This document shows positions 31,043 to 37,034 of a DNA stretch of 37,034 bases, piece by piece. Source of the DNA: Arthrobacter alkaliphilus. Its GTDB lineage: Bacteria > Actinomycetota > Actinomycetes > Actinomycetales > Micrococcaceae. Made by a program: the position numbers and the translations under genes. The stretch covers positions 1 through 37,034 of the forward strand of contig NZ_JAKEEC010000036.1 of assembly GCF_021483235.1 (NCBI RefSeq). The letters run 5' to 3'. Positions within the stretch are counted from its first letter, which is position 1. Each line of letters opens with the position of its first letter. Under the pieces are notes generated by a model, which had not been told where the DNA came from, searched no databases, and saw only the letters and a program-made list of their open reading frames with translations.

Positions 31043-32623
31043 TCAGATGTGTTCTTCCGTTCGGGCGCGGACAGTCCGTGGATCGTTGCGGGTGATCGTG
31101 TAGTAAATCAGGCTGGCCAGGACCGCTCCCACGAACCATGAGTACGGGCCCAACCCCGAGCCTCCCGGCAGGAAGTTCTGCAACGCCGGGACGAGGGCCA
31201 AAACACCGGCGACGACGGCGGCAGGAACCAACGCGGCAATGGCCTTGGGGTTCCAGCCCTTGGAGTAGAAGTAGAGGCCCTTCTCGTCCTCGTGGTACAG
31301 GTCCGATACTTTGCAGCGCTGGTGCCGGATGCGGAAGAAGTCCGTGAAGATGACCCCGAACAGCGGTCCGAGCAGGGCGCCGAGGCCGCCCAGGAAGTAC
31401 ACGATCACCACCGGGCTGCTGAAGAGGTTCCACGGCAGGATCACGATTGCCAGGACCGCGCTGATCAGGCCGCCGCGGCGGAAGTCGATCCGGTGAGGGG
31501 CCACGTTGGCCAGGTCGTACGAGGCCGAAACGAAGTTGGCCACAACGTTGATGCCGATCGTGGCGACGACGAACGTCACCGCCGCGATGATCGTGATCCA
31601 CGGGTTGTTGATGGCCTGGACGATCGCTACCGGATCGGTGATCACTTTGAACATGTCCTGGCCGCGGTACTGCTCGGCTGTGAAGTAGGACGCGGCGCCG
31701 GCAGTCACCACTACCGTGACGAGGGCGAAGGCGATGAAGTTCACGGGCAGGCCCAGGAAGTTGCCCCGCAGGATCGTCTTCCGGTCCGGGGAAAACCGGG
31801 AGAAATCGCAAAAGTTCAGGAGAAGCGCAGCGAAGTACGTGACGGTGAGGGCGATGGCCGAGAAGAACTGGGTCAGGGCTGCCGGTCCGTCCAAGGGCGC
31901 GACACCGGGGATCGAGAGGCTGAACTTGTTGCCTGCTTGCGTCAGGATGTAGACGGCGAGCGCGAACATGGCCACCCAGATTGCAGGGCCCGCCCAGTCC
32001 TGGAACTTCCGGACCGTCTCCATGCCGCGCCGGATCACCAGCAACTGGACCGCCCAGAGGACCAGGAAAGCCGCCCAGCCGAGCGGGGTGAGGCCGAGGA
32101 TGCGCGGCACGTCCGGACCGTTGAGCGACGTCAACTGGGGCCACACCGAAAACAGCAGCACCAGCACGGCTTCGGAAGCGAGCCAGGTCTGGATGCCATA
32201 CCAGGCGATGGCGATGAGGGCCCTGATCAGGGCTGCCAGGTTGGCGCCGAATAGTCCGAAGGACATGCGTGCCAGGACCGGATATGGGACGCCCGTTTTC
32301 TGCCCGGCCGTGCCGGCAAAGTTCATGAGGAAGTAGACAAGGGTAATGCCAAGCACCAGGGCCAGGAAGACTTGCCAGCCCACCAATCCGGTGACGAAGA
32401 GACCGGCGGCGAAGGTGTAGCCGGCGATGCTGTGGACGTCGCACATCCACAGGGCGAAGAGGCTTCGGACCCTCCAATTGCGTTGCCGGGCGGGTGCGAG
32501 GTCCGCGTTCCACAGCCTGTCACTGACCAATCGCCCCTCGGCGAGGATCCGGACTTTCTCAGGGTATTCGTCTCCCGGCTCGGGCGCTGCCTTGACAGCC
32601 GGAGACTCGTTTTTCCGCGCCAT
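31043..32623 (-). CDS. NCS1 family nucleobase:cation symporter
   Basis: A 526-residue NCS1 carrier with about 12 membrane segments. The entry reads RNWRVRSLFALWMCDVHSIA followed by GYTFAAGLF; AIAWYGIQTWLASEA (W141, Q145) corresponds to the substrate-site Trp/Gln pair of Mhp1; LLNFCDFSRFSPDRKTILRG (N270) to its later Asn. The end has YFYSKGWNPKAIAALVPA. Substrates in the family are uracil, allantoin, hydantoins, cytosine or purines; which one is not decided by sequence here. The frame extends to 32737, but ATG 32623 has GGAGG four bases ahead. The gene is convergent with pabB, stops 3 bp apart. Confidence 0.88.
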   Translation of the reverse strand: MARKNESPAVKAAPEPGDEYPEKVRILAEGRLVSDRLWNADLAPARQRNWRVRSLFALWMCDVHSIAGYTFAAGLFVTGLVGWQVFLALVLGITLVYFLMNFAGTAGQKTGVPYPVLARMSFGLFGANLAALIRALIAIAWYGIQTWLASEAVLVLLFSVWPQLTSLNGPDVPRILGLTPLGWAAFLVLWAVQLLVIRRGMETVRKFQDWAGPAIWVAMFALAVYILTQAGNKFSLSIPGVAPLDGPAALTQFFSAIALTVTYFAALLLNFCDFSRFSPDRKTILRGNFLGLPVNFIAFALVTVVVTAGAASYFTAEQYRGQDMFKVITDPVAIVQAINNPWITIIAAVTFVVATIGINVVANFVSASYDLANVAPHRIDFRRGGLISAVLAIVILPWNLFSSPVVIVYFLGGLGALLGPLFGVIFTDFFRIRHQRCKVSDLYHEDEKGLYFYSKGWNPKAIAALVPAAVVAGVLALVPALQNFLPGGSGLGPYSWFVGAVLASLIYYTITRNDPRTVRARTEEHI

Positions 32624-32758
32624 GACGCCTCCGAAGAACGCTCCAAACGTGCTTGGAATTACAGAATCGCCCCATTGCGGCGGGAAGGAAAGCCCCCTAA
32701 GTGGTGCTCGCTCGCCAAGCGTTAGCATTGGTGCCACTACGTCTTACCAGGAGGGTGC

Positions 32759-33223
32759 ATGCCGTACATCGTTGACTTCGAGAATGTCTCTACCACCGGG
32801 CTGGAATCGTCTCCCGTTGCCGAGGCCCTTGCCGGGTTGCGCGCCAACGAGGCCCGCTACTACCGGAACAAGTACGGCCACGTCTTCACGGTCAGCCCGG
32901 CGGAAGAGGTTCCGGAAGTCGTCGAGCGGGTGAGCCGGATCCTGAAGGAGGAGCGCGACATCGTCATCAGCTCCCGCCCGCTGGAAGCGACCGCCTTCGA
33001 AGTGGACGGTTTGCAGATGGCCTACGTCTTCTACGAGTCGGGGCTGTCGATCAACGTCATGTACAGCATCGAGGCCGGCGGGAAGCGTGCGGTTGGATTC
33101 AAGCTCGCCGACGGCATGGAGATCCCGGAAGAGCTTGAATCACGCTTCAAGTTCGCTCGCCAGAAGTCGAAGCTGGCAGGCGTTATCCGCGGCTCCTACT
33201 TCGTGATCAAGGGCGAGTACTGA
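32759..33223 (+). CDS. Conserved-looking protein of unknown function
   Basis: 154 residues, not recognised. It starts MPYIVDFENVSTTGLESSPV, has a helical, charged middle (EEVPEVVERVSRILKEERDI) and a beta-rich second half (VDGLQMAYVFYESGLSINVM, GVIRGSYFVIKGEY). No signal peptide, membrane segment or metal motif is visible. AGGAGG lies four bases before ATG, and codon use matches the neighbours, so the gene is real. It is divergent from the NCS1 carrier and convergent with the O-antigen-ligase-like gene (18 bp between stops). Nothing in the context suggests a job. Confidence 0.65.
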   Translation: MPYIVDFENVSTTGLESSPVAEALAGLRANEARYYRNKYGHVFTVSPAEEVPEVVERVSRILKEERDIVISSRPLEATAFEVDGLQMAYVFYESGLSINVMYSIEAGGKRAVGFKLADGMEIPEELESRFKFARQKSKLAGVIRGSYFVIKGEY

Positions 33224-33241
33224 GCCGTTCACCGGTGTGCG

Positions 33242-35119
33242 TCAGCGTCGCGCCTGGGCATTTTGACGTGCCGTCTGGGCTTCGGGGGTGTTGCCCGTGC
33301 GTTCGTAGATGTCGGCGAGGAGCTGCCATGGCTCTGCCCTGGTGGGGTTGAGTTCGGCGGCGTGGTGGGCGTCGGTGAGTGAGGACGCGACGTCTCCCTG
33401 TTGGAAACTGGCTATTGCTCGCTGGGTGTAGAGCTCGGCGTTGTTCGGGGCGGCGCGGATCGCCCGGTCGAGTACCACGCGCGCTACGCCTTCCTGGTGC
33501 GTGGCGTTGAGTCCGACGGCGAGGGCGAGCTGGGACTCCAGCGAGTCCGGGTACTGGGCAAGGGCCCGCCTGGCCCAGCGTACGGCTTGTTCCCCGGCCT
33601 GGGTGTTCCCTTCGGAAGCTGAGGCGGCGAATGCCTGGGCGGCGAGCATCGGGGTGTCGGCGTCCCATGGTCGAAGTGCCGCTGCACTGGAGAACCCCTC
33701 GTCCGCGGGGACGATCTTGCCCTGTGCAACCAGGTCGGTCCCTGCCTTCATGGGCCATTCGGCGATGGTAGCGGGCACCGCCTGCGCTAGGGCGGCCACG
33801 GCGGCGAACGCCGCAATCCACCGCACGAGCACTGGTGGCGTGCGTGGGACATCGGCAGACGCTGCCCGATTGCGGGGCCCCTTGGGCCGGTTCACTGGGA
33901 GGCGCTGCCCGACGAGCCCGCCGACGAGGAAGAACGCCAGGGGCGCGGTGCCCGGCGTCGTGAATGCTGTCAGCAGCACCACCCCGTAAGCGACCACCGC
34001 ACCAAGCAGTGAGGCCTGAACCGCCTTCTCCGCTGGTGAGCCTGCACCCGCTATGCTCCGGACGCCAAAGACGAGCGCAACCACGGCGCAGCCGAGGGCG
34101 GGCACGAGGATCAAAAGACCGCCGGAGGTCGCGGCCTGCAGGACCCACAGGTGCGGGGCGTCTGGCGGGAAACCGGTCCCCACCTGGGCTGCCCATTCGG
34201 CGTCGTGGTAGGCCGGAAGGACGTCCACGAAGCGGCTGGGTCCCACCCCTGCCAGAAGGTGGTCGGCTGCAAGACGGAGGCTTTCGCCCCACAGGAGCCA
34301 ACGCCCCTCGACGGTTGAACTGTTGAGCAGCCGCGCGCCGACCGCCGGGACCGCCAGCGCGGCGGCCAGCGCGGCACCGATAGCACCAGACGCGACCAGA
34401 ACCGTGCGGCGCTGCGGTCCGGTCCAAGACCTCCAGGAGACCGCGCCCACAATCACGACGGCGACCGCTGCCCCTGCGTACGCTGCCCGCGATCCCGACG
34501 CCGCCACCGTTGTTGCCGCCGCAGCCAGGCCGGCCACCGCAAGCGGCCGGCGTTCCCGCACTGCCGGCGGGAGCAGCAGCGCCAGAAGCATCGCTCCGAC
34601 CGCGCCCTCGTCGGTCGCATTGCCGAGAAGGCCCCCCGGCCGGTCGCCCGCACCCCCACCAAGCGGGCGGAACCCGGCAAGCTCAAGCACCGCCGGCACG
34701 GCAAGCACAAGCGCCGCCGCCCCCGCCCACGTAACCAGGGCCCTGTGCGTTCCGGTGCTCCCGGGCAGGATCCTCGCCCCGGCCCAGAGACACCCCAGGT
34801 AAGCGCCCAGCACGACGACCCCCTCGTAACGGGGCCACCGCCCGACCAACGCCTGAACGGGGTCCGGGCTCAGCGCGCTGGCGAGGACAAAACAAACGGC
34901 ACCTGCAAGTACCAGCACCTTCAGGAGCCGCGGCAGCCGGCCGACAGGGCGCACCCACATCGCAGCGATGCAGGCGAGCAGCGCAAAAACCGTCTTGATC
35001 CAGGAAAAACGGAACAAGCCCCCCGGAAGAAAAACACACACGGTGCACAAAACAAGGACGACCACAGCTACAGCAGGAAAAGGACGCACGCTCCCCGGTC
35101 GTTTCGCACCTGTCCGCAC
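33242..35119 (-). CDS. O-antigen ligase/Wzy-like membrane protein with C-terminal TPR
   Basis: A 625-residue protein. About 10-12 hydrophobic segments fill residues 15-470. The large outer loop typical of the Wzy_C/O-antigen ligase family lies around 270-330: EGRWLLWGESLRLAADHLLA followed by GVGPSRFVDVLP, and the upstream TDEGAVGAMLLALLLPPA and ASGSRAAYAG motifs fit it too. Residues about 480-620 are TPR repeats (ARRALAQYPDSLESQLALAV, RAIRAAPNNAELYTQRAIAS, HHAAELNPTRAEPWQLLADI). Such proteins join or polymerise surface glycans. GTG 35119 is preceded by GGAGGGGG. It is divergent from a secreted repeat protein, so both may serve the cell envelope; the glycan is unknown. Confidence 0.83.
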   Translation of the reverse strand: MRTGAKRPGSVRPFPAVAVVVLVLCTVCVFLPGGLFRFSWIKTVFALLACIAAMWVRPVGRLPRLLKVLVLAGAVCFVLASALSPDPVQALVGRWPRYEGVVVLGAYLGCLWAGARILPGSTGTHRALVTWAGAAALVLAVPAVLELAGFRPLGGGAGDRPGGLLGNATDEGAVGAMLLALLLPPAVRERRPLAVAGLAAAATTVAASGSRAAYAGAAVAVVIVGAVSWRSWTGPQRRTVLVASGAIGAALAAALAVPAVGARLLNSSTVEGRWLLWGESLRLAADHLLAGVGPSRFVDVLPAYHDAEWAAQVGTGFPPDAPHLWVLQAATSGGLLILVPALGCAVVALVFGVRSIAGAGSPAEKAVQASLLGAVVAYGVVLLTAFTTPGTAPLAFFLVGGLVGQRLPVNRPKGPRNRAASADVPRTPPVLVRWIAAFAAVAALAQAVPATIAEWPMKAGTDLVAQGKIVPADEGFSSAAALRPWDADTPMLAAQAFAASASEGNTQAGEQAVRWARRALAQYPDSLESQLALAVGLNATHQEGVARVVLDRAIRAAPNNAELYTQRAIASFQQGDVASSLTDAHHAAELNPTRAEPWQLLADIYERTGNTPEAQTARQNAQARR

Positions 35120-35201
35120 TAAGTCCCCCTCCGTTGTGCCGCCCGCCGTGGCAACTCTACCCGCACCACGGTAGGGCCTCAGGAAATGTTTAGGACGATT
35201 G

Positions 35202-35230
35202 TCGACATAATTCCAATCGCTGGATATGCT
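35202..35230 (+). promoter_or_regulatory. Promoter of the secreted repeat protein gene
   Basis: TCGACA (35202-35207), a 17-nt spacer and TATGCT (35225-35230). The leader to the ATG at 35305 is about 70 nt long, with AGGAGG near its end. Confidence 0.5.
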
Positions 35231-35304
35231 CTGCCGTGTGGGGGGTCATACGGCTGTGCCTTCTGCAGGATTCGCATCCAAATCACAGGAGGTCCAGAAC
35301 ACAT

Positions 35305-37034
35305 ATGAGCATCCCACGACCACGCACCCTCATAGCAGTCGTACTGGCTGTCATGATCGCTGCCCTGCTCGGCCCCATCGCGGCCGCCCCGGCAACAGCA
35401 TCAACCACCGCATCGATCGGCGGAACCGTCACCGTCCCGGCAGGCGAGGACGTTACCAAGGTTCTGGTGACCCTGACGTACTACGACACGGCGGGAAGGC
35501 ACTCACCGACCACAAACCCAGCCGCCAACGGCACCTACTCGTTCACATCCCTTCCCGCGATTTCGAGCTACTACTATCTGAGCTTCGACGGCCAGAACAC
35601 GGTCAACGCCGTCCCTCAGTACACATCCGGGACAAATCTGGCCGACGGGCAAGCCGCCACCGTCAACGCAACGATGCCACTCGGGGCCATCGTCGCGGGC
35701 AAGGCCATCGTGCCGGCGGGTGTCGACCCCACAACCGTCAGCGTCTCGGCCGCGTACAAGAGCATCAAACTCAGCACGGACGGAAGCTACCAGCTCGTCG
35801 GACTCCCCCCTGTCGCGATGAACGTGTTCTTCCCCTCGACGGGCAACGTCCCGTCCACCTATTACCCTGGGGTTCCATCCTCGGCTTCGGCGCAGAAGGT
35901 TGCGGCGGCAGCCGGCCAGACCACACGGCTCGCCGACGTTACCCTACCCTTGGGGGCATATATCAGCGGCACGGTCACGCTTCCGCCGGGTACTACCTGG
36001 GGCAGCACCACCCGCTACGTCCGGTCGGATTCCGCCGGGACACCGGAGCAATTCAACCGCTACACGACATTCGAAAACTCAGTCTCCTCTGCTGCGGATG
36101 GCACGTACACCCTTGGTCCCCTGTGGCCAGGAGACCACATCATTGGCTTCACCGGCTTCGGCTATTCCGCCGGAGGCACCTACACCCAGTTCGCCAACCA
36201 ATGGAATACGGGCGCGTCCTCGCCCGGCAGTGCGTCGAAGGTCAGCCTGACGGCCGGGCAGACCCTCACCGGCGTCAACGCGGCCATGGCGACCGCCGGC
36301 TCGATCACCGGCAAGCTCATCCCCACCGCTGCGGCACAGGGACCATCGGGAAGCCACGGCGGCTTTGTCGATGTCCTCGACTCCCAGGGCTACCGCGTCG
36401 GAAACGGGTACGGTGACACCACAACCGGCGCCTACACCGTGGATCGGCTCGGGGCGGGCACCTACAAGGTCGCGTTCAACCGCTCCAGCGGCCAGGCGAT
36501 CGATGAGGCTCAGTTCTACCAGGGCATCCACGAGTCCGCCGGACTCGCCTCCGCGACGGGAGTTAACGTCACCGCCGGTCAGGCCGCCGCACTTCCGGAC
36601 GCGACGTTCGTCACCGGCGGGGCGTTCACGGGGCAGGTGCTGGACCCGAACGGTGCCGCCCTGACGAACGTAGCGGTGCATGCCTTCACTCCGGACGGCT
36701 CCCTGATAACGCGCAGCACGCGAACGGACACCGCCGGGCGCTTTAACCTCACGGGCCTGAGCACGGGGAACTACACGGTTGAGGTGAACGCCGACGGGCG
36801 CATCTCAACCGTGGGAGCGTTGTATTCGGGGAACACGACGGACCCGGTGAAGGCAGCCACGGTCGCGGCAACCGTCGGGGCGACGAAGGACGTGGGCACA
36901 CTCTCGTACGCTCCCGCTCCGGCACCAACGCCAACTCCAACACCGACACCGACGCCGACACCGACGCCGACTCCAACCCCGACACCGACGCCGACGCCGA
37001 CTGCCGGCATTCCGGGTGGTTCGACGCCGATCAC
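35305..37034 (+). CDS. Secreted repeat protein with carboxypeptidase-regulatory/CnaB-like domains and Pro-Thr linker (partial)
   Basis: The frame is open from ATG 35305 to the window edge, 576 residues. A signal peptide fills residues 1 to about 33 (LIAVVLAVMIAALLGPIAAA, cleavage near ATAS). The body has five or so beta-sandwich modules of about 90 residues beginning GGTVTVPAG, AGKAIVPAG, SGTVTLPPG, TGKLIPTAA and TGQVLDPNGAALTNVAVHAF, each closing with a G-x-Y/F-x-L-x-x-L-x-x-G turn such as GTYKVAF or GNYTVEV, typical of carboxypeptidase-regulatory-like/CnaB folds. A (Pro-Thr)13 linker follows at residues 541-566. What lies beyond is not in the window; a wall anchor or an enzymatic domain is possible. 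AGGAGG precedes the ATG. Confidence 0.85.
   Translation, partial: MSIPRPRTLIAVVLAVMIAALLGPIAAAPATASTTASIGGTVTVPAGEDVTKVLVTLTYYDTAGRHSPTTNPAANGTYSFTSLPAISSYYYLSFDGQNTVNAVPQYTSGTNLADGQAATVNATMPLGAIVAGKAIVPAGVDPTTVSVSAAYKSIKLSTDGSYQLVGLPPVAMNVFFPSTGNVPSTYYPGVPSSASAQKVAAAAGQTTRLADVTLPLGAYISGTVTLPPGTTWGSTTRYVRSDSAGTPEQFNRYTTFENSVSSAADGTYTLGPLWPGDHIIGFTGFGYSAGGTYTQFANQWNTGASSPGSASKVSLTAGQTLTGVNAAMATAGSITGKLIPTAAAQGPSGSHGGFVDVLDSQGYRVGNGYGDTTTGAYTVDRLGAGTYKVAFNRSSGQAIDEAQFYQGIHESAGLASATGVNVTAGQAAALPDATFVTGGAFTGQVLDPNGAALTNVAVHAFTPDGSLITRSTRTDTAGRFNLTGLSTGNYTVEVNADGRISTVGALYSGNTTDPVKAATVAATVGATKDVGTLSYAPAPAPTPTPTPTPTPTPTPTPTPTPTPTPTAGIPGGSTPI
36925..37002 (+). repeat. Pro-Thr codon repeat
   Basis: Thirteen tandem Pro-Thr codon pairs, using CCA/CCG with ACG/ACA/ACT/ACC so that the DNA is repetitive but not identical unit to unit. 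It encodes an extended linker in the secreted protein. Confidence 0.9.

Noticed and set aside
30942..32513. A 523-codon minus-strand open frame alongside the NCS1 carrier
   Set aside because: It is a different frame of the same strand, with Arg/Pro/His-rich composition and no membrane pattern; the NCS1 frame is clearly the coding one.
33207..34427. A 406-codon minus-strand open frame in the O-antigen-ligase region
   Set aside because: It is Arg/Gly/Pro-rich and lacks family motifs, whereas the overlapping frame has membrane segments and TPR repeats.
35226..36416. A 396-codon plus-strand open frame at the secreted protein
   Set aside because: It is the wrong frame: the ATG at 35305 has AGGAGG, a signal peptide and regular beta-sandwich repeats in another frame that stays open to the window edge.
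36925..37002. Short tandem repeats as a possible CRISPR array
   Set aside because: The unit is a six-base codon pair without spacers and it lies inside a coding frame.
36771..37034. A Val-Gly repeat frame on the minus strand
   Set aside because: It is the complement of the Pro-Thr codon repeat of the secreted protein.

Overview
The window is high-GC, densely packed actinobacterial chromosome. The gene content points to Micrococcaceae, most likely Arthrobacter or a close relative. Pointers are the dnaK-grpE-dnaJ-hspR heat-shock operon with HAIR operators, ECF sigma/anti-sigma pairs, GTG/TTG starts, and many genes whose start codon lies about 6 nt after a -10-like hexamer with no Shine-Dalgarno sequence (probable leaderless mRNAs). 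No rRNA, tRNA, IS element, prophage or CRISPR array was seen. The genus is an inference from overall gene content and style.

Layout. 1-1000: end of an unidentified gene and a short MetF-like methylenetetrahydrofolate reductase. 1.0-3.0 kb: an ECF sigma factor and zinc-finger anti-sigma factor, divergent from a lipoprotein gene; both arms carry the same promoter, TGAACC-N16-CGTCGT, placed back to back. 3.1-7.6 kb: an acidic DMP19-domain protein and a large SWIM/SNF2 helicase. 7.8-12.2 kb: the heat-shock operon on the minus strand, with two HspR boxes around a sigma-A-type promoter and a 0.33-kb inverted-repeat-rich gap between grpE and dnaJ. 12.4-15.1 kb: an MpaB-type oxygenase and a TetR regulator, divergent from an NAD(P)-binding reductase, with a perfect 13-bp palindromic operator. 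15.1-17.9 kb: an MMPL exporter and a divergent MarR regulator. 18-22.5 kb: a protein of unknown function, an AlaA-type aminotransferase, a methyltransferase, and a DGPF/ECF42 sigma pair preceded by a match to the ECF42 promoter. 22.5-23.7 kb: an orphan possibly related to RadC/JAB, and a LysE-family exporter. 23.7-28.3 kb: a LacI regulator, nucleoside hydrolase, MFS transporter and ribokinase, i.e. a ribonucleoside uptake and salvage unit like the uridine operon of Corynebacterium glutamicum. 28.4-31.0 kb: a low-molecular-weight tyrosine phosphatase overlapping a fusion of a P-loop kinase-like domain with PabB. 31.0-35.1 kb: an NCS1 nucleobase transporter, an orphan, and an O-antigen-ligase/TPR membrane protein. 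35.3 kb to the end: a large secreted repeat protein with a Pro-Thr linker, cut by the window edge.

Nucleoside hydrolase frees a base and ribose; the MFS protein probably imports the nucleoside and ribokinase phosphorylates the ribose. The nearby NCS1 carrier could handle free bases, but it lies in a different transcription unit. Several regulators face their targets across short intergenic regions whose operators can be read directly (HspR, TetR, MarR, LacI, two ECF sigmas).

The points most worth a second look are the kinase-PabB fusion, the mirror-image ECF promoters, the recurrent leaderless start signature, the inverted-repeat cluster between grpE and dnaJ, and the degenerate RadC-like orphan.
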